A stretch of DNA of 54,117 nt from contig JAJEBF010000054.1 of assembly GCA_022824025.1 (NCBI GenBank), positions 1 to 54,117 on the forward strand, in the 5' to 3' direction. Numbering within the stretch: the stretch's first letter is position 1; each line of letters starts with the position of its first letter. Under the pieces are notes generated by a model. It saw nothing but the letters and a program-made list of their open reading frames with translations, did no database searches and was not told where the DNA came from. Position numbers and translations under genes: made by a program. Positions 29,659 to 38,080 of the stretch are shown here, in pieces. The DNA is from Caldilineaceae bacterium (GTDB lineage Bacteria > Chloroflexota > Anaerolineae > Caldilineales > Caldilineaceae).

Positions 29659-30102
29659 TTAGATTAGGAGAAGGAGGAGTCCGACGAGGCCGATGAGGCC
29701 GGAGATGTGGTCGATCTGGAGGATGAACCAGAGCGCGAGGCCGTGCACGGCGAACCGCGCGGCCCAGACGCCCCAGCGGTGCGGCGCCGCGGCCAGCGCG
29801 GTGATCAGCACGAACCACAGATATGGAGTCAGTTGACCCCACTCCATGCCTGTGCGCAGGAACTCCCACCCCGCCCAGACTAGCGAAAGCGCCCGCAGGC
29901 CTGTGGCCGCCCCTACCCGGGGATACGCGGCGGCCAGGTGCGCCAGCCACGTCCACGGCGCGGCGTAGGAAGCGCCGATGAACCAGCAGGCGCCGACCGC
30001 AACGAGCCACTCCAGTGTGCCCGCGATCAGCGGCGCCACCGACATCTGGCAGAAGAGGCCCCAGCCGCGGTCCTGCTGTAAGAGGGATCTATAGGTAGCC
30101 AC
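29659..30102 (-). CDS. Integral membrane protein, 147 aa, unknown function
   Basis: Four to five hydrophobic helices make up most of this protein (WLVAVGACWFIGASY, WTWLAHLAAAY, WFVLITALAAA, LIGLVGLLLLLI). No domain is recognised. The GTG start at 30102 follows GGAGGAGATGC inside the end of the previous gene, whose last 14 nt it overlaps, so translation is probably coupled. It ends 34 bp from the Gfo/Idh gene, convergent. See the neighbour entry. Confidence 0.65.
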   Translation of the reverse strand: MATYRSLLQQDRGWGLFCQMSVAPLIAGTLEWLVAVGACWFIGASYAAPWTWLAHLAAAYPRVGAATGLRALSLVWAGWEFLRTGMEWGQLTPYLWFVLITALAAAPHRWGVWAARFAVHGLALWFILQIDHISGLIGLVGLLLLLI

Positions 30103-30697
30103 GCATCTCCTCCAGGGCCTCGTCTCCCAGTGTTTTGGCGGCGCTGGCCATGTAGGCCAGCTGTTCCGAGACCAGGGACGAGAAGGCGAAGAAGAGGTTG
30201 AAGGCGCGCAGCGGCGTGGTCAGATAGAAGCTGGCGTCGGTGGCCATGTCGAAGATCTGGGAGGGCCAGTAGAGCGCGATCAGGAAGGACATGCCCGACC
30301 ACTCCTTGGCCAGCTTGCCGTACTCGATCGTAAAGACGGAGCCGTAGTTGGCGCTGTTGAACTTGAGGCTCTTGCGGCCGAGGATGGAGCCGATCAGCCA
30401 GACGTAGAAGCCGACGCCCGCCATGTAGGGGTTGGTCTTGGCGCGGTAGGCCATGCCGCTCGACACCATCTGGATGCCGGTGGTGAGCATCCAGATGAGC
30501 ATGGTCATGATGACCCCCCAGTTTGAGATCGGGTTGTTGAAGAGATAGAAGAGCGTTTCGCCCTGAATGCGGCCCTGGACCCATCCCATGCTTCCGAGGA
30601 GGTCGGCCACGAACATGGCCGCCACCAGGGCCAGAATTGGCCTTGAGGAGAGGAGGGCAACACGTCCGATCGAGGTTTTGGCGATATCGTTTTTCAT
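30089..30697 (-). CDS. Integral membrane protein, 202 aa, unknown function
   Basis: The protein begins MKNDIAKTSIGRVALLSSRP and has about five membrane segments separated by short loops (ILALVAAMFVADLLGS, VIMTMLIWMLTTGIQ, GVGFYVWLIGSILGRK, FLIALYWPSQI, FNLFFAFSSLV). The ATG at 30697 follows AAGGAG. It overlaps the next membrane gene by 14 nt. I do not recognise either protein. The region upstream (30698-31606) holds no gene but contains two strong palindromes. The membrane pair is not obviously part of the catabolic pathway. Confidence 0.65.
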   Translation of the reverse strand: MKNDIAKTSIGRVALLSSRPILALVAAMFVADLLGSMGWVQGRIQGETLFYLFNNPISNWGVIMTMLIWMLTTGIQMVSSGMAYRAKTNPYMAGVGFYVWLIGSILGRKSLKFNSANYGSVFTIEYGKLAKEWSGMSFLIALYWPSQIFDMATDASFYLTTPLRAFNLFFAFSSLVSEQLAYMASAAKTLGDEALEEMRGYL

Positions 30698-31351
30698 GGT
30701 TCGCTCCTTGGTCGTTCGGTCGAGCAATTGGTCTGCGGTTGATGCCGGCGGGCGCCGGTTTGCGAGATGATATTCTGACATATTAGCACATCTGTTCTAG
30801 TGTGTCAAGGGGATATCAGCCCGAATCTGTGTAGAGTATGGACGCCTTGTTAATTTCACAACGCAGAGGGAAAACCAGCTATGCGCTTGCCCCTGGTTTC
30901 GAGGTCACTGGTTTCAACAATTGGAATACGGTGAAGGCGTACCCGGACGTCTGACGACCGGTTGGTCCGGCGCCGCTCTTCGAAACAGGTAAAGGTTGAA
31001 ATGGCCGGAGTACAGAGCGGAATCCCTGATTCCGATCGTGAACGCCTTGTTGGGTAAGCGCGGCGGGAATGAATGTCTTTGAGCGCGTGGCTGCGCGTTG
31101 CCGGCCGGGCATGCCTTAAAGGGCCGCAGCGCGCGAGACCCTTCGCCTCAGCGGAAGATGCTATGGCGTCCTTCCCGGCGTGTGACGACCCGGACGGCTT
31201 CGAAGTGGGACCGGACCGGTGCGAGCATCTCCGGGTCATCAATGCGTCGCGCGCGAGCAAAGTGGCAGGCAAGTGATTTTTGTCGATCACGACTGTGATC
31301 ATTTACGCGGTTGTCCGGCTTCTTCCGCCCCATCTTCCCGCTAATTCACCT

Positions 31352-31410
31352 CGTTATTAACGTTTCGGGGCCCAAACGTTAATAACGCAATTCGCAATTC
31401 AAGTTGCGTT
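31352..31410. repeat. Cluster of CGTTAATAACG-type inverted repeats
   Basis: A perfect 14-bp inverted repeat (31352-31365 with 31374-31387, 8-nt loop) is followed by AACGCAA/TTGCGTT (31384-31390 with 31404-31410). Three versions of CGTTAATA(A/G) occur within 60 bp in alternating orientation. It lies in a 1.2-kb gene-free stretch. Multiple related half-sites suggest protein binding rather than a terminator. Confidence 0.7.
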
Positions 31411-31449
31411 AATAGGGGGCGGCCACAGTACGGCGGGGCAGGGAAGGCG

Positions 31450-31489
31450 TCGGCGAGTGCCGGGAGGCCACCGCCCCGGCACTCGCCGA
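31450..31489. repeat. 15-bp perfect GC-rich inverted repeat
   Basis: 31450-31464 pairs perfectly with 31475-31489 around a 10-nt loop, giving a very stable hairpin. A-rich sequence (GTCAAAAATG) follows it rather than a T tract. No gene ends nearby on either strand. Confidence 0.65.
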
Positions 31490-31606
31490 GCGAAGTCAAA
31501 AATGGGGGTGAGTTTCGAGCCACCGCTGAGAGAATACACTCAATCCTGCAGCCCGCTTCTCCAAACAACCCAATATCTTCCCTTCCCCCCGCACACGTCG
31601 GGCAGA

Positions 31607-31635
31607 TTGACACTGACTTGAGGCCGTGTTATCTT
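31607..31635 (+). promoter_or_regulatory. Promoter for the phytanoyl-CoA dioxygenase pair
   Basis: TTGACA (31607-31612) and TATCTT (31630-31635), 17-bp spacer, facing the first dioxygenase gene with a leader of about 235 nt. The gap from 30698 to 31874 contains no credible coding frame. Confidence 0.5.
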
Positions 31636-31874
31636 CACGGACAGCACCCCCAACTGTTTCAGAATGCATCTCTTCAGTCAGGCCGCATAAAGCTGCTCTC
31701 GGGCGACGTTGGCGGGCTCGGCGGGGCGTTAAGGGCGATTTCGTTTTTGTAATCAGTCTGTCGCTTTCAGCAGCGGCTCGCGGCCGCGTTCCGGGTGGTG
31801 ACAGGAGTATAGAAAAGAGCCCGCGGTTCAAGGTTGCCAGGAGCCGACCACATAAGATTTCTGGAGTACAGCTT

Positions 31875-32678
31875 ATGCAGAGCCCAAACGGAAACGAAAC
31901 GCCGACCGACCGCAAGGCGTTGACAGAGGAGCAGATCAACCGCTTCTGGATCGACGGCTATCTGACGATTGGCAAGATTCTGGAGGAAGACGAGATCGAG
32001 CTGTTGCGGCGGGAGTATGACCACGAGTTTGAGCGGGCGCGCAGCGGCCGGAATCCCAGGTTCCGCAACCTGTCGATCGACGATACAGATGACCTGGACG
32101 CCAAAAACCAGGCTGAGTCGCAGATGCTCCAGATCATGCAGATGTGCGAATACAACATTCACTTTCGCCGCCTGCTCTACGATGACCGCATCCTGGACAT
32201 GGTCGAAGATCTGATTGGGCCGAATATCCAACTCTTCCACGACCAGGCGCTGTTCAAACCGGCACACCACGGAGGCCCCGTCCACTGGCACCAGGACAAC
32301 GCCTACTGGAAATGCAGCCCGCCCAACCTGGTGAGCTGCTGGCTGACACTGGACGACGTGGACATCCACAACGGCGCGATGCAGTTCTTGCCGGGCTCCC
32401 ACTTCCACTCGGTTCAGCATGAAGACTCTGCCGACGACAGCGTTCTCCTCGACTATGGCGACAACATTGACCCGTCCAAGGCTGCGGTCATCGCCCTGCC
32501 GGCCGGCGGGGTGACGCTGCACCACTGCCAGACCCTGCACTACACAGCGCCAAACGTCACGGACAACCAGCGCCGCGCCTTCGCCATCCACTTCATGAAT
32601 CCCGGCACCAAGTCGCTGCGCGAGATGCAGTATCTGGAGGTGTCGTTCGAACGGCCGATGCTGCGAATGCGGGTGTGA
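31875..32678 (+). CDS. Phytanoyl-CoA dioxygenase (PhyH)-family 2OG-Fe(II) oxygenase 1
   Basis: The 267-residue protein hydroxylates an unactivated carbon using 2-oxoglutarate and O2. The iron ligands are H139 and D141 (WHQD) and the distal H222 (TLHYTAPN); R233 or R234 near the end probably binds 2-oxoglutarate. The N-terminus begins MQSPNGNET and the conserved fold starts near ALTEEQINRFW. ATG at 31875 is preferred over the longer frame because GGAG is upstream and the upstream stretch looks non-coding. It is closely related to the next gene and probably arose by tandem duplication. The substrate is unknown; small metabolites such as ectoine, lipids or halogenated compounds are known for family members. 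Confidence 0.9.
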   Translation: MQSPNGNETPTDRKALTEEQINRFWIDGYLTIGKILEEDEIELLRREYDHEFERARSGRNPRFRNLSIDDTDDLDAKNQAESQMLQIMQMCEYNIHFRRLLYDDRILDMVEDLIGPNIQLFHDQALFKPAHHGGPVHWHQDNAYWKCSPPNLVSCWLTLDDVDIHNGAMQFLPGSHFHSVQHEDSADDSVLLDYGDNIDPSKAAVIALPAGGVTLHHCQTLHYTAPNVTDNQRRAFAIHFMNPGTKSLREMQYLEVSFERPMLRMRV

Positions 32679-32810
32679 GGCAACTCTTGGTAGTCAGTTC
32701 TTAATGACGGCAAGCGCCCAATTCTTGGGCAGTAGCCTTGTACACGGAATCAGCAGACCGGGGCTGATATCACCGGCAGCCGAGTAGAATTGAATTCTGG
32801 AGGAACTGAG

Positions 32811-33581
32811 ATGCAGACCGCAAATGGGAACATGACGGCGGTCGAGCGCAAGGCGCTGACCGAAGAGCAGGTCAACCGCTTCTGGACCGAGGGGTACCTG
32901 GGCATTGGCAAGATCCTGGAAGATGACGAAATCGAGCTGCTGCGCAGGGAGTATGATCACGAGTTTGAACGGGCCAATAATGGCCTTCATCCCAGATTTC
33001 GCAGCCACGCCGTCGGTGAAAAGAAGATGTTGCAGATCATGCAGATGTGCGAATACAACATCCACTTTCGGCGCCTGCTCTATGACGACCGCATCCTGGA
33101 TATGGTCGAAGACCTGATCGGACCGAACATCCAGCTTTTCCACGACCAGGCGCTGTACAAACCGGCCCGCCACGGCGGCCCCGCGCTCTGGCACCAGGAC
33201 AACGCCTACTGGCGCTGCTCGCCGCCCAACCTGGTGAGCTGCTGGCTGACGCTTGACGATGTGGACGTTCACAACGGCGCGATGCAGTTTCTGCCAGGCA
33301 CGCACTTCCTTTCGCAGGAACACGAGCGGCTCGCCGATGACAGCGCGCTGCTCGATCTGGGAGACAAGGTGGATGACGCCAAGGCGGTCGTCGTGCCCCT
33401 CCCGGCCGGCGGCGTGACGCTGCACCACTGCCAGACGTTGCACTACACCGCGCCCAACGAAACCGACCGCCAGCGCAGGGCCTTCGCCATCCACTTCATG
33501 AATCCCGGCACCCGATCGCTGCGCGACATGAAGTATCTGGAGGTGTCGTTTGAGCAGCCGATGCTGCGGATGCGGGTGTGA
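32811..33581 (+). CDS. Phytanoyl-CoA dioxygenase (PhyH)-family 2OG-Fe(II) oxygenase 2
   Basis: The 256-residue product is a close copy of the preceding protein, with the same iron ligands (H128, D130, H211) and Arg near 222. The main difference is an 11-residue shorter loop after the helix preceding the MLQIMQMCEYNIHF block. Many identical stretches of 10-16 residues remain, so duplication is fairly recent, yet the two have diverged at the substrate-side loops. The ATG at 32811 follows GGAGG. The 132-bp gap between the copies shows no strong promoter, so they may be cotranscribed. Confidence 0.9.
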   Translation: MQTANGNMTAVERKALTEEQVNRFWTEGYLGIGKILEDDEIELLRREYDHEFERANNGLHPRFRSHAVGEKKMLQIMQMCEYNIHFRRLLYDDRILDMVEDLIGPNIQLFHDQALYKPARHGGPALWHQDNAYWRCSPPNLVSCWLTLDDVDVHNGAMQFLPGTHFLSQEHERLADDSALLDLGDKVDDAKAVVVPLPAGGVTLHHCQTLHYTAPNETDRQRRAFAIHFMNPGTRSLRDMKYLEVSFEQPMLRMRV

Positions 33582-33756
33582 GGATAGTTCTCAGAAGTCA
33601 GTTTCCAGTTTTTCCTAACGGCAGACACCCTCGCCATGGCTTGGCCTGACGGGGTAGAGGAATCGGATAGACGTCTGTGTTTCCCAATCCGAGTTCGGCA
33701 TGAGTGGATTGGAAACGAGGAGACCGAACACATTCATTCAGACAAGGAGAAACGCA

Positions 33757-35151
33757 ATGGGTAGAACGGCAGAAAGAAACGGCTCGAGTCGACGTGAATT
33801 CCTGCGCGCCGGCGCTCTGACGGTGGCGGGAGCGGCTGTGGTTGCATGCGCGCCGCCGGCTGCGCCGGCTGAAGAAGCGACCGGGTCGCAGGCGCCCGCT
33901 GTGACGCAGGCTTCGGTTGCGACCAATGATTTCGAAGCCGCGTACGAGGAAGTGGGCCGCCAGTGGGAGGGCACGCTGCTGCGGGTCCCCGTTGGAGGCG
34001 TCGGACACTGGGCTGTGAACGAGGCGGCTTCGGCCCGCTTTACCGAACTGACCGGTATCGAGACCGAATGGGAAAACAACCCCTACGACCAGGTGTATGA
34101 CAAGACGTTCCTGGACCTGGGTTCGCAAAGCGGCACCTACGACATAATCGACCTCAACTTCGCCTGGTTCGGCCAGTTCATCGCCACGGACGGCCTGATG
34201 CGGTTGGAGGACTATGTGGACAATCCTGCCTTCCCGCCCATCGACCTGGATGCCTTTGTGCCTGCCGTGCTGGAGGTTTACGGCAAGTGGGAAGGCGGCC
34301 TTTACGGTCTGCCGTGGCTCGGCGACGCCATGATCTTCCCCTATAACCAGACCCACTTTGAGGCCGCCGGTCTCGATCCGGATGCGCCGCCCGCGACCTG
34401 GGACGAGGTGCATTCGTTCGGCCTGGAGCTGACGCAGGACGACCAGTACGGCTTCGCGCTGATGGGCGGCCGTCAGATTCAGGCGATGTGCACCTATGCG
34501 GCGATCTTCTTTGGCCTGGCAAATAAGGGCTTCTACGACGACGCGGGCGTGCCGCAGTTTGACAGTGATGAAGGATTGGAAGCGATGGAGATCATGGCGG
34601 TGAAACTGCCGGAGATCTCGCCGCCGGCGGCAATTTCCTGGGACATTGTGCAGGCTGCCGAAGCGGTCGCGCAGGGCGCCTGCTCGATGGAGATTCAGTG
34701 GCCCGGCATTCTGCAGGGACTGATCGTCGAGGATTCGCCGGTCTACGGTCAGATGGGCTTCTCCGCGCCTCCTGGCGGCACCCCGCTGGGCGGCCACGGG
34801 ATTGCGGTGTCCAACTACTCGAGGAACAAGGACGCCGCGTATCTGCTGTGTCACTACCTGGTGTCGCCGGAGATCCAGCGCCAGTATGTGAGCGAAGGGT
34901 ACGCCATCACGCTGACCGACCTGTTTGAGGATCCCGAAGTGCAGGCGATCAACCCCTACCTGAAGACGATGGGCGACGCCATGTCGATCGGGCTGAGCTG
35001 GCCGCGCACGGAGGAGACCAACGAGGTCTTCGACATCATGGTCAAGCACATCAACGCAGCGATCACCGGAGAAGAAGCGCCGGATGAAGCGACGCTGCTG
35101 ATGAATGACGAGATCCTGGAGCTGCGCCGGGAGCGCGGCTACGTCAGCTAG
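33757..35151 (+). CDS. ABC-transporter solute-binding lipoprotein (family 1), Tat-type signal, second importer
   Basis: The 464-residue lipoprotein has a Tat motif SRREFLRAG (S11-L16) and a lipobox ending at Cys31, then a disordered Pro/Ala/Glu linker. The mature part contains LRVPVGGVGHWAVNEAAS and an AYLLCHYLVSPEIQRQYV closing segment typical of family-1 binding proteins. AAGGAG precedes the ATG. The same order of binding protein and two permeases occurs as in the first importer, but sequences are only distantly related, so a different solute is likely. Confidence 0.92.
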   Translation: MGRTAERNGSSRREFLRAGALTVAGAAVVACAPPAAPAEEATGSQAPAVTQASVATNDFEAAYEEVGRQWEGTLLRVPVGGVGHWAVNEAASARFTELTGIETEWENNPYDQVYDKTFLDLGSQSGTYDIIDLNFAWFGQFIATDGLMRLEDYVDNPAFPPIDLDAFVPAVLEVYGKWEGGLYGLPWLGDAMIFPYNQTHFEAAGLDPDAPPATWDEVHSFGLELTQDDQYGFALMGGRQIQAMCTYAAIFFGLANKGFYDDAGVPQFDSDEGLEAMEIMAVKLPEISPPAAISWDIVQAAEAVAQGACSMEIQWPGILQGLIVEDSPVYGQMGFSAPPGGTPLGGHGIAVSNYSRNKDAAYLLCHYLVSPEIQRQYVSEGYAITLTDLFEDPEVQAINPYLKTMGDAMSIGLSWPRTEETNEVFDIMVKHINAAITGEEAPDEATLLMNDEILELRRERGYVS

Positions 35152-35190
35152 TCGGGAACCGGTCGCGGGAGCGCGGGGAATCAGGCTGCA

Positions 35191-36177
35191 ATGACATCGG
35201 GCGAACAGCACGCCTCTACTGAGCAAGGGCAGGTTTCAGTTGGAATGCAGGGGCAGGTCCGCACGGCCGGCGCGGAACGGCGAAACCGGCTGTTGGGCCT
35301 GCCCCTTCACTTCATTCTGATCGCACCCACCTTCCTGATCGTATTCGGCCTGCTGGTCTATCCGCTGGGCTATGCGATTGTGCTCGGCTTTTCCAACAAG
35401 ATCCTGACCGGTTCGGTCCCGTTCAAATGGGTGGGGCTGGAGAACTATTTCGATCTGTTGGGGGCCGATAGCGAAATGTGGACGTCGGTCGGTGTGACGT
35501 TGCGCTTCGCGCTGGTGGGCGTGTTTTTCGAGTTCATCATTGGGCTCAGCCTGGCGCTGCTGCTCAACCGGGAGTTCCGGGGGCGCACGTGGCTGCGGGT
35601 GGGGTTGCTGGTGCCGCTGATGGTGCCGCCGCTGGCGTCGGGGCTGATCTGGCGCATCATCTATGATGACCAGTTCGGTGTCTTCCCCCACCTGATCCGG
35701 ACGGTGGGCGCGAACCCGCCGATCCTCTTGGGCGACCCGGATTGGGCGCTGTATGCCGTGGTCGCCACCGAAGTTTGGCGTTCGAGTCCATTCATGGTGC
35801 TGGTTCTGCTGGCGGCGCTGCAAGCCCAGCCGGTAGAGACGATCGAGGCGGCGGAGGTGGACGGGGCGAGCGGCTGGCAGGTGTTCCGGCTGATCACGCT
35901 GCCCTTTATCACGCCGGTCATCATCGTGGCGCTGCTGTTCCGCACGGTTGATGCCCTGCGCACATTCGACTTGATCTTTCTGTTGACGGCTGGCGGTCCC
36001 GGCACGACGACTGAAGTGATCAGCATGTTCATCTATCGCTGGGGTTTCCGGCATTTCAAGCTGGGCTTTACCTCAGCGGCGTCGATTCTGCTGATGATCG
36101 CCACGCTGATTATCTGCATCTTTTATTTGCGGATGCTGGTGGCGCGGCAGGCCGAAGTGCAGCTCACGCAGGAGTAG
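35191..36177 (+). CDS. ABC sugar permease, MalF/UgpA type, second importer
   Basis: The 328-residue protein has six membrane helices after an N-terminal tail of about 40 residues, with LIAPTFLIVFGLLVYPLGYA as the first helix. The EAA loop is AAEVDGASGWQVFRLITLP near residue 225. It pairs with the next permease. ATG at 35191 lies 39 bp after the binding-protein stop. Confidence 0.92.
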   Translation: MTSGEQHASTEQGQVSVGMQGQVRTAGAERRNRLLGLPLHFILIAPTFLIVFGLLVYPLGYAIVLGFSNKILTGSVPFKWVGLENYFDLLGADSEMWTSVGVTLRFALVGVFFEFIIGLSLALLLNREFRGRTWLRVGLLVPLMVPPLASGLIWRIIYDDQFGVFPHLIRTVGANPPILLGDPDWALYAVVATEVWRSSPFMVLVLLAALQAQPVETIEAAEVDGASGWQVFRLITLPFITPVIIVALLFRTVDALRTFDLIFLLTAGGPGTTTEVISMFIYRWGFRHFKLGFTSAASILLMIATLIICIFYLRMLVARQAEVQLTQE

Positions 36178-36225
36178 CGGCCAGGCCGCGGCGCCCGCAC
36201 GGTTCGGGCTGCGATTCCAACGGGA

Positions 36226-37068
36226 ATGTCCACGATGGCTACGAAAAATCTGAAGCGGATCCGGAATGTGGCCATGATCTTTGTGGTGGCGGCAGTCTGG
36301 ATATTCTACTTCTTCCCGATCTATTGGATGGTGTCGTCCTCCTTCAAGACACGGGTGGACACGTTCGCGATCCCGCCCAAATGGCTTTTCTGGCCGACGC
36401 TCCAGTTCTATCTCAACAGCTTTACCGATCCGAAGTTTCTGAAGGTGATTCAGAACAGTGTGATTATCACGGGGACAACGGTGCTACTGTCGCTTTTGCT
36501 GGGCGCCTGGACTGCGTACGCCTTTGCCCGCTTCCGATTCAAAGGTTCGTTGACATTGAGTTTCTCGCTCATTATCGCGCGCATGATGCCCCCGATTGTC
36601 TTCATCGTCCCGCTCTATCTGCTTTTCAATTCGCTCAAATTACGCAATTCGCATATCGGACTGATCCTGGTCTTCACTGTCTTCAACCTGCCGTTTACGG
36701 TGTGGATGCTCAAGAGCTTCTTTGAAGAGGTGCCGATTGAATTGGAGGAGGCGGCGTGGATCGACGGCGCCTCGCGGCTGCAGGCGATGGGGCGGGTGAT
36801 CCTGCCCCTGATCGCGCCGGGGCTGGCCGCGACCGCTGTTTTCGCCGCGCTGCTGGCATGGAACGAGTTCCTGTTTGCGCTGCTGCTGGGCGGGCCCGAT
36901 ACAACCACGCTGCCGGTCTTCCTTTCGGGTTTTCTCGGTGAACGGGACGTTGAGTGGGGCGACATCATGGCCACGGCGACGGTGGCGGTCCTGCCCCCCA
37001 CGCTTTTGGTGATGCTGGTGCAGCAGAATCTGATCAAGGGGCTTACGCTGGGCGCGGTGAAGGGGTAG
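36226..37068 (+). CDS. ABC sugar permease, MalG/UgpE type, second importer
   Basis: The 280-residue protein shows IYWMVSSSFKTRVDTFAIPP, the CUT1 signature, and the EAA loop AAWIDGASRLQAMGRVILP. Two start codons (36226 and 36235) are possible. The operon continues with the third PhyH gene 39 bp downstream. As with the first importer there is no ATPase gene nearby. Confidence 0.9.
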   Translation: MSTMATKNLKRIRNVAMIFVVAAVWIFYFFPIYWMVSSSFKTRVDTFAIPPKWLFWPTLQFYLNSFTDPKFLKVIQNSVIITGTTVLLSLLLGAWTAYAFARFRFKGSLTLSFSLIIARMMPPIVFIVPLYLLFNSLKLRNSHIGLILVFTVFNLPFTVWMLKSFFEEVPIELEEAAWIDGASRLQAMGRVILPLIAPGLAATAVFAALLAWNEFLFALLLGGPDTTTLPVFLSGFLGERDVEWGDIMATATVAVLPPTLLVMLVQQNLIKGLTLGAVKG

Positions 37069-37107
37069 GACCAGGAGCGGCCTGCGGCGGCCTGACAACA
37101 TGGAGAG

Positions 37108-38013
37108 ATGCGAAAGATGACACAAGCGACGGCAACACAGACGCCGGCAGTTGTGGACGGCGTCAACATTGATGCGTTGATCACGCCGGCGGTGCTGGAG
37201 GAGTACCGGGAGCGGGGCTATTGGATCAGCCCCAAACTGTACAGCGATGAGCAGCTCAAGCAGATGCGTGAGGCGCATGAGCGTCTGTGGCGCGGTGAAC
37301 ATGATTCGGAGATCCCGTCGCAGTACGGCACGCGGGAGGTGACGCCGGGCTCGCCGGACGTACGGCAGCAGTGCAACGCCTTCTGGGTCAGCAACGTGAT
37401 TGCGGATTTCACGACCAGCCCAATGCTGGGCGCGATCGGCGCACGCTTTATGGGCGTCGACACGGTGCGGCTGTGGCATGACCAGGCCGTCTACAAGCCG
37501 GGCATCGGGCCGGACGGCAAAGACGAGACGGCCGGCAACATCGGCTGGCACCAGGACTACGGGCACTGGAAGTCGTCGAGCACGTCGAATATGTGTACCG
37601 CGTGGATTGCGCTGCAGGACACCGATTTGCGGAACGGCGGCATGCGCACGATCGTGGGGTCGCACAAGTGGGGATTGCTGGAGGACAGCGACACGTTCGC
37701 CCACAAGGACCTGGACGGGTTGCGGGACCGCTTTGCGAACCAGGAGATCAGCGGAGACTGGCTGGACGAGCCGTGCATCATGCAGGCGGGCCAGGTGAGC
37801 TTCCACCACGCGCTGACGCTGCACGGTTCGGGCCCGAACCTGACTTGGGAGCCGCGCATGTGCCTGATCTCACACATGATGCCGGGGGACACGACCTATC
37901 TGCCCGGGCGGCAGTATCACCCCAACCTGGTCTTTCTGGGGCCGCATGCGCAGGAGGGCGAGCCGTTTGCGGGGCCGTTCTGGCCGCAGATGTGGCCCAG
38001 TGGCGAGAAGTAA
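37108..38013 (+). CDS. Phytanoyl-CoA dioxygenase-family 2OG-Fe(II) oxygenase 3
   Basis: The 301-residue protein has the same catalytic set as the two copies upstream (H148, D150 in WHQD; H239 in TLHGSGPN; R250) but low similarity elsewhere, so it is a separate branch. GHWKSSSTSNMCTAWIALQD and NGGMRTIVGSHKWG are typical of PhyH enzymes that act on small polar molecules. It is the last gene of the second importer operon and ends at a terminator. It may hydroxylate the imported compound. The ATG at 37108 has GGAG only 2 nt upstream; ATG at 37117 is an alternative. Confidence 0.9.
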   Translation: MRKMTQATATQTPAVVDGVNIDALITPAVLEEYRERGYWISPKLYSDEQLKQMREAHERLWRGEHDSEIPSQYGTREVTPGSPDVRQQCNAFWVSNVIADFTTSPMLGAIGARFMGVDTVRLWHDQAVYKPGIGPDGKDETAGNIGWHQDYGHWKSSSTSNMCTAWIALQDTDLRNGGMRTIVGSHKWGLLEDSDTFAHKDLDGLRDRFANQEISGDWLDEPCIMQAGQVSFHHALTLHGSGPNLTWEPRMCLISHMMPGDTTYLPGRQYHPNLVFLGPHAQEGEPFAGPFWPQMWPSGEK

Positions 38014-38043
38014 GTGAAGAGGAGTGAGGAGAGAGTGAACGGC

Positions 38044-38080
38044 AAGGAGTGAGGAACGAGTTCCTCACTCCTTTTTTATT
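38044..38080 (+). terminator. Rho-independent terminator after the second importer operon
   Basis: Perfect 13-bp stem (38044-38056 with 38061-38073) with loop CGAG, followed by TTTTATT. It overlaps the stop codon of the convergent oxidoreductase gene. Confidence 0.9.

Noticed and set aside
31148..31302. Minus-strand frame beginning MITVVID, reminiscent of a PIN-domain toxin start
   Set aside because: The similarity ends after about seven residues and none of the later PIN acidic residues could be found.
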